A stretch of 64,000 nt of DNA, taken from the NCBI GenBank assembly GCA_050247235.1, contig JBFWUN010000018.1, positions 1 through 64,000 on the forward strand. The letters are read 5' to 3'. Of this stretch, positions 36,214 through 44,714 are shown piece by piece. Below the pieces are notes generated by a model, which saw only the letters and a program-made list of their open reading frames with translations, was not told the DNA's origin and searched no databases. Position 1 is the first letter of the stretch, and every line of letters begins with the position of its first letter. The position numbers and the translations under genes are program-made. The DNA comes from CAIKBL01 sp050247235. GTDB taxonomy: Bacteria > Pseudomonadota > Gammaproteobacteria > Ga0077536.

Positions 36214-36969
36214 TCAAGAGGCAACGGCAGGGCGCGGTACCGGGAGATCGAAGGCTTGGCCGGTGCGTGCGACGTGCAGGCCAGCGCGTTCCAGGCGTGC
36301 CGCAGCCTCGGCGGATTCGTAGTGGTAAGCCACCATGCGACGACGTACGTGCTCCGGGTACTCACGCACGAGGTCTTCGACGCCGGTGTGCGCGGGCGAA
36401 CCGACTTCGGCGCAATCGTGAAAGATGCACTCGTTCGCGCTCGCGAACTCGCCCACGACCTCCGGGATTGGTCGCGTATCGCCCGAATACAGGAAGGAAC
36501 CACGCAGCCCCAGACCGTAAGCACTGCGGTATCCGCTGTGACGTACCGGGAAGACGTCGAAGAGCAGGTTCTCGAGCCAGAAATGCCCACTTGCCGGGAT
36601 CAGCTGGAACGCATCCCAGAAGTTCGCTCCCCCTTCACTCAGCACGAACGGCGCTGCGGCGAGCTTGTCGTGCAATCCCGGGACGAGCGCCGCCGGCACT
36701 ATCAGGCGCAAGGGACCTTCGCCGGAGAAGTAAGCGCGATAGAAGAGCTGCTCGACTCCACCGATGTGGTCGAGATGCAGGTGGGTGAGGAACACCGCGG
36801 GCGGTTGACCCTCGCCGTAATGCGTCGCGAAATCGTCGAGCGTCCGCGGACCACAGTCGATCAGCAGCGAGGGTCGGCCATCGAGTTCGAGCACCGCGGA
36901 CGCGCTGCCCAGTTCCGAGGCCTTCGCGTTGCCGACACCCATGAAACGCAGTCGTACCGACTCAACCAT
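36214..36969 (-). CDS. Metallo-beta-lactamase-fold hydrolase
   Basis: A 251-residue protein with the metal-binding signature THLHLDHIGG near residue 63, further ligand His in FPVRHSGYRS, and Asp in LYSGDTRP, as in RNase Z-like and other MBL-fold enzymes. I chose the ATG at 36969 (MVESVRLRFMGVG), which overlaps the flippase stop by 8 bases. It closes a three-gene operon with a glycosyltransferase and a flippase-like protein. The substrate is unknown. Confidence 0.82.
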   Translation of the reverse strand: MVESVRLRFMGVGNAKASELGSASAVLELDGRPSLLIDCGPRTLDDFATHYGEGQPPAVFLTHLHLDHIGGVEQLFYRAYFSGEGPLRLIVPAALVPGLHDKLAAAPFVLSEGGANFWDAFQLIPASGHFWLENLLFDVFPVRHSGYRSAYGLGLRGSFLYSGDTRPIPEVVGEFASANECIFHDCAEVGSPAHTGVEDLVREYPEHVRRRMVAYHYESAEAAARLERAGLHVARTGQAFDLPVPRPAVAS

Positions 36970-37954
36970 GTGAAGCCTTCTCCGGTCCCGGCACCGCCCG
37001 GACCCGCAGGTGCTCGCGCGCCTGAAGCGTGGCACGCATTGCATACACACCGAGCGCGACCAGCGTCACCGACCCGAACAGGCACAGTTGGATCGCTGTA
37101 GCCACAACGAGTCCGACCGTCTCCGCGATACCGAATGCCGCCATCGCGAGCACGAATACGAGCTGATAGCTGCCCACGTAGCCCGGCGCGGTCGGCACCA
37201 ACGTGCTCAACGTCGAAACCCCCAGCAGCAAGGTCAACTGACCCATCTCAAGCGAGGTCCCGAAGGCCTGGAATACGCACCAGAGCGCGAGACACTCGCA
37301 GCCCCACACCACGAACGTCAGCATGCCCGACGTAAGCGCCGTACGGCGATCGAGACTGGTGAAACCTTCCAGCACCTCGCGCAGCATCCGAGTCTGCCCC
37401 ATCGATCGGAGGCGTGGCAATCGGCGCCGGCACAACAGGATTCCCCCCCAGACCACGGCGACCACCGCGGCACCGTGGAGCACGACATCATGCACGATCG
37501 TGGTGAAGCGTTCGCCCGCCTCCACGGCGCCGAGCGCGAGGCCGAGCCCCAGGCATCCGAGCACCGCGGTAAGGTCCAGTACGCGCTCCAGCACGATGGT
37601 GCCGAGCAGACGGGAGCGGGAGACGCCCAGCACCCGCTTGCCGTAATCGGCCCGTACGAGCTCGCCGAGCCGGGCGGGAAGGAGGTTGTTGGCACCGTAA
37701 CCGACGAGCAGGGTCTCGAGCACGGCGGGGCCGGCGACGGTCTGCAGTCGTCCGATCAGAACGCCCCAACGGACCGCCCTGACCCATAGTCCGCTCCAGT
37801 AGGCGGCACCCGCCAGAAGCAGTCCGCGCGCATCGAGTCCCGCGAGCATCGCCGAGAACACTGCGGGCTCGAACGCGCGCAGCGAAAGCCACAGCAGGAC
37901 ACCTCCGATGGCGAGTCCGCCGATACCGATCAGGACATGTCGAAGTCCAGCCAT
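36962..37954 (-). CDS. Flippase-like membrane protein (LPG synthase TM / UPF0104 family)
   Basis: A 330-residue protein with about eight hydrophobic helices. GANNLLPARLGELVRADYGKRVLGVSRSRLLGTIVLERVLDL is the family hallmark, and PTAPGYVGSYQLVFVLAM follows near residue 255. Relatives include the membrane part of lysylphosphatidylglycerol synthase and AglD-type proteins that handle polyprenyl-linked sugars. It sits 6 bases after a DPM-synthase-like glycosyltransferase, which supports a role with lipid-linked sugars. Confidence 0.85.
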   Translation of the reverse strand: MAGLRHVLIGIGGLAIGGVLLWLSLRAFEPAVFSAMLAGLDARGLLLAGAAYWSGLWVRAVRWGVLIGRLQTVAGPAVLETLLVGYGANNLLPARLGELVRADYGKRVLGVSRSRLLGTIVLERVLDLTAVLGCLGLGLALGAVEAGERFTTIVHDVVLHGAAVVAVVWGGILLCRRRLPRLRSMGQTRMLREVLEGFTSLDRRTALTSGMLTFVVWGCECLALWCVFQAFGTSLEMGQLTLLLGVSTLSTLVPTAPGYVGSYQLVFVLAMAAFGIAETVGLVVATAIQLCLFGSVTLVALGVYAMRATLQAREHLRVRAVPGPEKASHG

Positions 37955-37960
37955 ACGCGC

Positions 37961-38728
37961 TCATTCGAACCGGTACTTGAGCAGGTACCACAGCGCCTTG
38001 ACGCCGTCCTTCCAGTTGATCTTCTTGCCTTCGAGGTAGGTTCGGCCGTAGTAGGAGATACCGAGTTCATAGATCCGCCAGCGCCGCGCACGCGCAACCT
38101 GTGCACTGAACTGCACCTCGAATCCGAAATCATTGGCGGTGATGTTCAGCGAGTCCAGCACGTCGCGCGTGAACATCTTGTAGCAGACCTCGATGTCCGT
38201 GAGCGTCTGGTCGTAGAGCGCATTGAAGATGAAGGAGATCAGACGGTTTGCGAGGTAATGATGAAAATACAGCGCGCGGTGCGGTCGCCCGTAGAAACGC
38301 GATCCATAGACGACATCGGCAACGCCCCGATGGACGATCAGCTCGTACATCGAGCGCCAGTCTTCGGGGTCATACTCCAGGTCCGCGTCCTGAATGACGA
38401 TCACGTCGCCCGTGACCGCGCGAAGACCAGTTTGCAGCGCGCCTCCCTTACCCTTGTTGAGTGAGTGGAACAGCGCTCGGATTTCAAGTTCGCACGAACC
38501 ACCTGAAATGACTTCGAGATCTCCGTCACCGTTCAGCTGTAACGCGCAGTCACGCGCCTGCAGATGGCGCAGGTTGCGTTCGAGCCAGTCCCGCGTACCG
38601 TCACGAGAGCAGTCGTCGACGACGATGATCTCTTTGGGAACGTCAGGAAGCGCGGCGGCCACTCGCACGAGGCAAGCGCCGATGGTCTGGCGCTCGTTGT
38701 AAGCCGGAATGACGATGGATAGCTTCAT
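37961..38728 (-). CDS. Family 2 glycosyltransferase, dolichyl-phosphate mannose synthase-like
   Basis: A 255-residue cytoplasmic GT-A enzyme. It has the N-terminal IVIPAYNERQTIGACL, VVDDCSRDGTRDWL, the metal-binding DADLEYDPEDW, and a C-terminal ISYYGRTYLEGKKINWKDG block typical of DPM/polyprenyl-phosphate sugar synthases. No membrane helices. It is the first gene of the trio with a flippase-like protein and an MBL-fold enzyme. It probably attaches a sugar to a polyprenyl phosphate; which sugar is unknown. Confidence 0.88.
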   Translation of the reverse strand: MKLSIVIPAYNERQTIGACLVRVAAALPDVPKEIIVVDDCSRDGTRDWLERNLRHLQARDCALQLNGDGDLEVISGGSCELEIRALFHSLNKGKGGALQTGLRAVTGDVIVIQDADLEYDPEDWRSMYELIVHRGVADVVYGSRFYGRPHRALYFHHYLANRLISFIFNALYDQTLTDIEVCYKMFTRDVLDSLNITANDFGFEVQFSAQVARARRWRIYELGISYYGRTYLEGKKINWKDGVKALWYLLKYRFE

Positions 38729-38870
38729 GGGACGCTCTCGGGTAACGCTCTTGGCTCGACTGCCGGCACCAATCCGGGGAGACGCTATCGCGTGGCCCTG
38801 AATGAATCAATCGAAGTGCCCGGGGAGAGTCTGCCGTCCCATTCCGGGACCGCCGGCCGAAGAGGTTATC

Positions 38871-38901
38871 GACAAAAGAACGGGCGCCCTGAGGCGCCCG
38901 T
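38871..38901 (-). terminator. Rho-independent terminator of amtB
   Basis: On the minus strand ACGGGCGCC, loop TCAG, GGCGCCCGT is followed by TCTTTTGTC. It lies 27 bases after the amtB stop. The stem is nine perfect pairs. Confidence 0.8.
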
Positions 38902-38927
38902 CATACTGGTCCCTGGAAGATGGCTCC

Positions 38928-40286
38928 TCAGGCGGTATAGGCCCGTTCGCCGTGTTCCGCCGTATCCAGTCCTTCGCGCTCCTGATCCTCGGAAACCCGC
39001 AAACCAACCGTCACATCCGCGAGCTTGTACCCGATCGCCGCGACGATTGCCGACCACGCCACGGTGATCGCGACCCCGAGCACCTGCGTGCCCACCTGTC
39101 CGCTCATCGAGTAGTCGTCAAGGCCCGTGCCCCCCAGGCCTGGAGAGACAAACACACCGGTCAGAATCGCCCCGAGGATACCGCCGACGCAGTGAACGCC
39201 GAAGACATCCAGCGAATCATCGTATCCGACTGCCCGTTTCAGCCAGCCGACTGCCCAGAGGCACACGAGCCCCGCGATGATACCGAGCACGATGGCACCC
39301 ATCGGTCCGACGAACCCGCATGCGGGTGTGATGGCAACCAGGCCGGCAATGGCACCAGAGGCGCCACCGAGCATTGTCGGCGTACCGCGCACCAGCCATT
39401 CCGCAAAGGTCCACGCGCACACCGCGGCGGCCGTGGCAACGAACGTGTTGAGGAATACGAGCCCGGAAAAGGCGTTCGCCTCCAGGTTGGAACCCACGTT
39501 GAACCCGTACCAGCCCACCCACAGCAGCGACGCCCCGATCATGACCAGCGGCAGGTTGTGCGGCGGCATTGCGGTGGTTCCGTAGCCGAGGCGTTTGCCC
39601 AGCATGAACGACCCCACGATACCCGCCACACCGGCGTTGATGTGCACCACGGTGCCGCCCGCGAAATCGAGTGCACCCTTCTGAAAGAGATAACCCTCTC
39701 CGTACCAGACCATGCGTGCGATCGGAAGATAGGCGCACGTGAACCAGACCAGCATGAACACGAGCACGGCTGAGAATTTCATGCGTTCTGCGAAGGACCC
39801 TACGATCAGGCAAGGAGTGATCGCCGCGAAGGTGCACTGGAACGCGATGAAAACGTACTCGGGGATCATCACGCCATCGGAGAATGTGGCTGCCTGCGAA
39901 TCGGCATTGATGCCGGACAGGAACAACCGTTCGAAGCCCCCGATCCACATGTTGCTGCCGGAAAACGCGAGGCTGTAACCGTAGATGACCCACAGCACGG
40001 TGAGCAGCGAGAAGACCACGAAAACCTGCATCAGGACCGACAGGATGTTCTTCGCGCGGACCATGCCGCCGTAGAACAGTGCGAGCCCAGGCACGGCCAT
40101 TGCGGTCACCAGGATCGTACAGACCATCATCCAGGCCGTATCGCCTTTGTCGATCGTGGGAGGCGCGGCGTCCTGGCACCAGGCAGCGCCTGCGACCATC
40201 CACAACAGCATCCCAGTCACCCACAGCGCGGTGGCGGGTGTCGGAGATACCCGCTTGCGCCCAACCCCGGTCGATATCGCTCTCAT
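38928..40286 (-). CDS. amtB: Ammonium transporter
   Basis: A 452-residue inner-membrane channel of the Amt/Rh family with an N-terminal signal-like helix (about 19-37) and eleven core helices. Pore features are visible: GLALFYGGMVRAKNILS, the first pore His in GGTVVHINAGVAG, the second in DVFGVHCVGGILGAIL. AGGAGA precedes the ATG at 40286. No glnK gene adjoins it, which is unusual, since the PII partner is often upstream. The upstream region has sigma-54 and NtrC-like sites. Confidence 0.96.
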   Translation of the reverse strand: MRAISTGVGRKRVSPTPATALWVTGMLLWMVAGAAWCQDAAPPTIDKGDTAWMMVCTILVTAMAVPGLALFYGGMVRAKNILSVLMQVFVVFSLLTVLWVIYGYSLAFSGSNMWIGGFERLFLSGINADSQAATFSDGVMIPEYVFIAFQCTFAAITPCLIVGSFAERMKFSAVLVFMLVWFTCAYLPIARMVWYGEGYLFQKGALDFAGGTVVHINAGVAGIVGSFMLGKRLGYGTTAMPPHNLPLVMIGASLLWVGWYGFNVGSNLEANAFSGLVFLNTFVATAAAVCAWTFAEWLVRGTPTMLGGASGAIAGLVAITPACGFVGPMGAIVLGIIAGLVCLWAVGWLKRAVGYDDSLDVFGVHCVGGILGAILTGVFVSPGLGGTGLDDYSMSGQVGTQVLGVAITVAWSAIVAAIGYKLADVTVGLRVSEDQEREGLDTAEHGERAYTA

Positions 40287-40360
40287 TCGCCGTCTCCTGA
40301 TTAGATGGATCTGCTGGCGCCAGAGCGTGGAGGTGCACGCGCGGCGGCTGCGAACGCTTT

Positions 40361-40376
40361 TGCAGCATCCATGCCA
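40361..40376 (-). promoter_or_regulatory. Sigma-54 promoter for amtB
   Basis: Minus strand TGGCAT-GGATG-CTGCA keeps the essential GG at -24 and GC at -12 with exact spacing; two positions differ from the best consensus. Transcription would start near 40350, about 63 bases before the ATG. Confidence 0.7.
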
Positions 40377-40461
40377 GACGAATTAGATCTTGAATATTCA
40401 GGAAGTTGCTGAGCGAGGCAGGGACGAACCATGGATCGATCCGCGAATGCGCACGGCGACA

Positions 40462-40478
40462 TGCGCCAATTTGGTGCG
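40462..40478. promoter_or_regulatory. NtrC-type binding site upstream of amtB
   Basis: TGCGCCA-ATT-TGGTGCG is an inverted repeat matching the NtrC box TGCACCA-N3-TGGTGCA at 12 of 14 arm positions. It lies about 110-125 bases upstream of the predicted start of transcription, a normal enhancer distance. Confidence 0.65.
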
Positions 40479-40565
40479 TTGCGTTGGTCACCGCACCAAT
40501 TCAGCGGATCGCGCTCCCGCGCGCCGGGACGCTCCCTTGTCGTGCTGGGTCGACGGCGTCCGTGT

Positions 40566-41402
40566 TCAGCGCGGCGGCCGAAGGGCCACCAGCAGGTCGA
40601 TGATCTCTTCCTTCATGCGATCGACTTTCTGATGCAGCTCCATCACTTCCACCTCCGCGCGCACGTTCACCTCGTACTCGATGTCGGCCCGCACGCGATC
40701 CTTCGCGTCCTGGCGGTTCTGGCTCATCATGATGATGGGGGCCTGCAGCGCGGCGAGCATGGACAGCACGAGGTTCAGCCCGATAAACGGCGGCGGGTCG
40801 AAAGAGTCCATCCCTAACAGTTGCCAGGCGTTCAGCGCCATCCAGCTCAGCATCAGGAACAGAAAGCTGTTGATGAACAGCCACGACCCGCCGAATCGTG
40901 CCACGGCATCCGCCACCCGGTCACCGAACGTCAGCTTCTCTTCAATGACTTCGTTGGCGTTCTGCGCCATGTTCTCCGCGAGCATCAGGTCCGCCCGCCG
41001 CAGTCGGGCTGACAAGGTCGCCAGGATGTCCAGCGCGGCCTCCGGCCGTTTCGCAAACAGGAGCTTGAGGTCCTGGCGATCGACCACGGCGGTCTGGGTG
41101 GGCTCCAGCGCGATCGCGCTCGCCGAGCGCGATTCGCCGTCGAGCAGTGACAGCTCACCGAACATCTCGCCAGGACCCACCTGCCCCACCGAGCCCCGGT
41201 TGCCCGTCGGGTCGATGATGAAGAGTTCGACTCGCCCGGATGTCACCACGTGCATTTCGCCGCCCGGGTCCGCCGCTTTGAAGATGGTCTGCCCGGCCAC
41301 GTAACTGCGCTCCTCGAGTTGCGCCGCAAGTTCGCGCAATTCATCATCGTCGAGCAGGTTGAACATCGGGACTTCTTTCAGGATCGCGGGATCGACGGCC
41401 AT
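40566..41402 (-). CDS. Cyclic-nucleotide-binding domain fused to DUF1003 membrane domain
   Basis: A 278-residue protein. Residues about 10-125 form a cNMP-binding (Crp-like) domain with GEMFGELSLLDGESRSASA, the phosphate-binding cassette. Residues about 150-265 form a DUF1003 domain with two membrane helices (SWLFINSFLFLMLSWMALN and PPFIGLNLVLSMLAALQAP) and a charged coiled tail. There is no helix-turn-helix, so it is not a transcription factor. Function is unknown; the fusion suggests a ligand-gated membrane protein. Confidence 0.85.
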   Translation of the reverse strand: MAVDPAILKEVPMFNLLDDDELRELAAQLEERSYVAGQTIFKAADPGGEMHVVTSGRVELFIIDPTGNRGSVGQVGPGEMFGELSLLDGESRSASAIALEPTQTAVVDRQDLKLLFAKRPEAALDILATLSARLRRADLMLAENMAQNANEVIEEKLTFGDRVADAVARFGGSWLFINSFLFLMLSWMALNAWQLLGMDSFDPPPFIGLNLVLSMLAALQAPIIMMSQNRQDAKDRVRADIEYEVNVRAEVEVMELHQKVDRMKEEIIDLLVALRPPR

Positions 41403-41510
41403 GGTGCGCTCTTTCGTGGATATCGGGGGTGTCTGCGACGCGGACGGTCACCGCATGCTAGCGCAGGCCCGCGGGCGCGGGTACCGCGCGCCGACGCCCC
41501 AGCGGCGCGG

Positions 41511-42197
41511 GTGAGCGACACCGCGACCGGCACCGTGCCGGTAGTACGCTGCCGGGACCTGCGCATGGCCTACTCGCCTGCCGCGCGGCCGGTGCTCGAG
41601 AACCTCACGCTCGACGTGGCGACAGGTTCGTTCGTCGCCATCCTGGGTCGCAGCGGCTCGGGCAAGTCCACGTTGCTCAATCTCCTTGGCGCGATGGATC
41701 GGCCTTTGTCGGGCGTGCTCGAGGTCGCGGGTTGCGATCTCTGCCGCGCAGACGAGCGCACACAGACGATCTTCCGTCGCCGCCAGCTCGGCTTCGTGTT
41801 CCAGGATTTCAACCTCGTCCCGGTGCTGGACGTTCGCCACAACCTCGCGCTGCCGCTGGCACTCAATGACATTGACGCGCCGGCGCGCGTCGACAGTCTG
41901 CTGACGGAACTCGGTCTCGCGCACCTCGAGCGGCGTTACCCGGGCGAGCTGTCCGGGGGAGAACAGCAGCGGGTCGCGATCGGTCGTGCACTGGTGCATC
42001 GACCACGCCTCGTCCTCGCCGACGAGCCCACCGGGAACCTGGACCTCGAGACCAGCGGTACGGTGCTCACGCTGTTCCGGGGCCTGATCCGTCGGCATGG
42101 GGCCACGGTCGTGATGGCGACCCACAGCCTGGAAGCCGCGCGCTACGCGGACCGGGTGCTGCGGCTCGTGGACGGTCATCTCGTCGAAGGTGCGTGA
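41511..42197 (+). CDS. ABC transporter ATP-binding protein (AttE/LolD-like)
   Basis: A 228-residue ATPase with Walker A GRSGSGKST, Q-loop FVFQDFN, signature LSGGEQQR, Walker B VLADEPT and the switch His in ATHSLE. No ATG fits the N-terminus; I chose the GTG at 41511 (VSDTATGTVPVVRCRDLRMAYS). The ribosome-binding site is weak. Its TGA overlaps the ATG of the permease, so both are coupled. It forms an exporter-like unit with the FtsX permease and a lipocalin-like hydrolase. Confidence 0.88.
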   Translation: MSDTATGTVPVVRCRDLRMAYSPAARPVLENLTLDVATGSFVAILGRSGSGKSTLLNLLGAMDRPLSGVLEVAGCDLCRADERTQTIFRRRQLGFVFQDFNLVPVLDVRHNLALPLALNDIDAPARVDSLLTELGLAHLERRYPGELSGGEQQRVAIGRALVHRPRLVLADEPTGNLDLETSGTVLTLFRGLIRRHGATVVMATHSLEAARYADRVLRLVDGHLVEGA

Positions 42198-44710
42198 TGC
42201 CCGTCCTGTGGAAAATCCACCTGGAGTTCCTGCGCAGGCATCCCTGGCAGAGTGGTCTGGCCGTGCTCGGCATCGCACTGGGGATCGCGGTGGTCGCGGC
42301 GGTGCAACTGACAGTCCGGAGCGCACGCGCGTCGTTCGATGCGGCCCAGCTGGCACTCGCCGGCGGGACCAGTCATCGGCTGGAGGCGGTGCAAGGCGTG
42401 CTGTCGGAGCACGTATACGCATGGCTCGCGCTGACCTTCCCGGATCTGAAGGCGACGCCGGTACTCGAAGTGACACTGCGCGCCCGCGATTCGGGGGTAT
42501 GGATCACCTGGATGGGCATCGAACCGCTCAGCGCGATGTCATTGCGTCCCGGGGCTTCGCGCGATGCGCTCGCGGCACGCCCGACGCCGACGATGGAAAC
42601 CGGCGTGGCCACCCGCGCCACGTTGCGCGAGCTGGGTGTCACCGCCGGTCAACCCGTCCGGTTCGACGGTCCGCACGGTGAACTGTCCCTGGTGCTGCAC
42701 GCGGCGACCACCGAGGGCAGATTGCCTGCCGGCTTCGTAATCGGTGACATCGCGTGGGTGCAGCATGCGACTGGGCGCAGCGGCGCGCTCTCGTATATCG
42801 ACGTGCAGATTGCGCCCGGTACCGCCGGCCGGCGACGGATCGAGCGTGTCATCGCGCAACTTCCTGACGGCGTGCGCGTGCGCGACATCGCAAGCGAACA
42901 GGCGCAGCGGCGCGCGCTCAGCCGCGCGTTCGAGACCAACCTCACGGCACTCAGCCTGCTTGCACTGCTCGTGGGAATGTTCCTCGTTTACAACACCGAG
43001 AGCTTTCTCGTGGCCCAGCGCCTGCGCCTGCACGCGCGCCTGCGCGCGCTGGGCGCCACGCGCCAGGAGATCGGCTCGGCCATCCTCGTGGAAAGTGCCT
43101 GTCTCGGCGCAATCGCGAGCCTGCTTGGTCTCGCCGGTGGCACCTGGCTCGCGTCGGCATTGCTGAAGATGGTCGCGCGTACGGTGGATGACTTCTATTA
43201 CCCGATTGACGACGCCATCCTCAGCGTTCCTCCCGCGTCGTTCGTCGCGATCGGGTGCGCGGGTGTGATCGCCACCGCGCTCTCCGCGCTGCCCGCCGCG
43301 CGCGAGGCCTTCAGGGTCGGTCCGACCGGCGCGCGCGGCGCCGGGAGTCTGCCCCCGTCGCACCGGCGCATACCAGTGGCGCTGACGAGCGCGGGTGTCC
43401 TGCTGGCTGCGGGCGCGCTGCACGCGTTCGCCCCGGCTGGACTTTGGTGGCATTTTGGCGTGCTCGCGCTCGGCCTGCTCGGATTCGGGCTGCTGGTGCC
43501 TCCGCTGCTCCGGGGGATCAGCGCCCGGCTTGCGCGGTGTCTCGCCGGACACCGCACGTGGCCGGAGCACATCGGCGTCGAGAGTGTCCGCCGCGAAGCA
43601 TCGCGCACGGCCGTTGCGGCGACGGCGCTATGCCTGGCGGCCGCCGTGAGTCTCGGCATGCTGCTGATGACCGCGAGTTTTCGCAGCGCCGTCGCGCAGT
43701 GGCTGACGGAACTGCTGAGGGCGGATGCCTACGTGTCCGTGGCGGACGGCGTGCCGCGCGAGATTGCCGAGCGCGCACTCAGGGATCTCAAGACGCGACT
43801 GCGCGACGCGCCCCATCTCGCGGCGATCAGCAGTGTCATGCGTGTGGAACTCGACATCAGCGATGTGCTGACCCCGGTCGCCGTGTACGACCTGCCGCAA
43901 CGGGCGCGTCCCGGGTTCCGGTTTCTCGCTGGCGATCCCGCCGAGGCGTGGCGGCGCTGGGACACCGAACCCGTTGCGCTCGCCACCGAATCCCTGGCGT
44001 TTCGACGCGGCCTGCGCGTCGGTGACAGGCTGGCGTTGCCGACGCCTGCGGGACCGCGCACCTTCGAACTCGTCGGCATCGTCCGCGACTACGCAAGCGA
44101 ACGCGGTACGCTCGCCGTGGGTGCTCGCGCTTACCTGGGCGGCACCACCGAGGAAGCCGTATCCGGCATTGGACTCTACCTGGCCCCCGCAACGAGCCTC
44201 GCAGCCGTGAGGACCGCGGTGGCGACGCACGCCTCTCCGGAGATACCAATCGTCGTGCGTTCGAGCGCTGAGCTGCGTGCGATGTCATTGGCAGTGTTCG
44301 ATCGGACATTCGCTATCACGCGCGTGCTCGGCGCGCTTGCGATGGGCGTGTCGCTGATCGGGGTCACCGGCGCACTTCTCGCGCAGCAGATCGCGCGTGC
44401 CCGCGAGTATGGCATGCTGCGCGCGCTCGGCACCGACAGTCTGCAGGTCTCGCGCATCGTGCTTGCCCAGACACTCACCATTGGCATCATCGCCGCCACG
44501 CTTGCGCTGCCCCTCGGGATCGCGTGTGCGAACTACCTCGTGCGGGCGATCAATGTCCATGCGTTCGGCTGGACGATGCCCGTGGAGTTGGCCTGGCATG
44601 TCATCGCCACCGCGTGGGGTGCGGTAATCGGCGCCGCCGCGCTCGCGGCGCTCTACCCGGCATGGCAGGCGTGCCGCGTCGCGCCGGCCGCCGCACTGCG
44701 CTTTGAATAA
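42197..44710 (+). CDS. FtsX-like ABC transporter permease
   Basis: An 837-residue inner-membrane permease with two FtsX modules. An N-terminal helix (about 18-38) leads a large periplasmic domain, then three helices (about 250-365) and further helices mid-protein and at the C-terminus. The conserved RLRLHARLRALGATRQEIGSAI and REYGMLRALGTDSLQVSRIV segments are coupling motifs of MacB/LolC-type permeases. The start ATG overlaps the ATPase stop (TGATG). Substrate unknown; relatives in AttEFGH-type operons work with a CrtC-like protein. Confidence 0.9.
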   Translation: MPVLWKIHLEFLRRHPWQSGLAVLGIALGIAVVAAVQLTVRSARASFDAAQLALAGGTSHRLEAVQGVLSEHVYAWLALTFPDLKATPVLEVTLRARDSGVWITWMGIEPLSAMSLRPGASRDALAARPTPTMETGVATRATLRELGVTAGQPVRFDGPHGELSLVLHAATTEGRLPAGFVIGDIAWVQHATGRSGALSYIDVQIAPGTAGRRRIERVIAQLPDGVRVRDIASEQAQRRALSRAFETNLTALSLLALLVGMFLVYNTESFLVAQRLRLHARLRALGATRQEIGSAILVESACLGAIASLLGLAGGTWLASALLKMVARTVDDFYYPIDDAILSVPPASFVAIGCAGVIATALSALPAAREAFRVGPTGARGAGSLPPSHRRIPVALTSAGVLLAAGALHAFAPAGLWWHFGVLALGLLGFGLLVPPLLRGISARLARCLAGHRTWPEHIGVESVRREASRTAVAATALCLAAAVSLGMLLMTASFRSAVAQWLTELLRADAYVSVADGVPREIAERALRDLKTRLRDAPHLAAISSVMRVELDISDVLTPVAVYDLPQRARPGFRFLAGDPAEAWRRWDTEPVALATESLAFRRGLRVGDRLALPTPAGPRTFELVGIVRDYASERGTLAVGARAYLGGTTEEAVSGIGLYLAPATSLAAVRTAVATHASPEIPIVVRSSAELRAMSLAVFDRTFAITRVLGALAMGVSLIGVTGALLAQQIARAREYGMLRALGTDSLQVSRIVLAQTLTIGIIAATLALPLGIACANYLVRAINVHAFGWTMPVELAWHVIATAWGAVIGAAALAALYPAWQACRVAPAAALRFE

Positions 44711-44714
44711 GCCG

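Noticed and set aside
38802..39773. 323-residue plus-strand open frame
   Set aside because: Mostly antisense to amtB, with low-complexity His/Arg-rich text typical of shadow frames in GC-rich DNA.
40484..40499. Second NtrC box (TTGGTCACCGCACCAA)
   Set aside because: The arms are in the opposite order from the NtrC consensus, so I did not count it as a second site.
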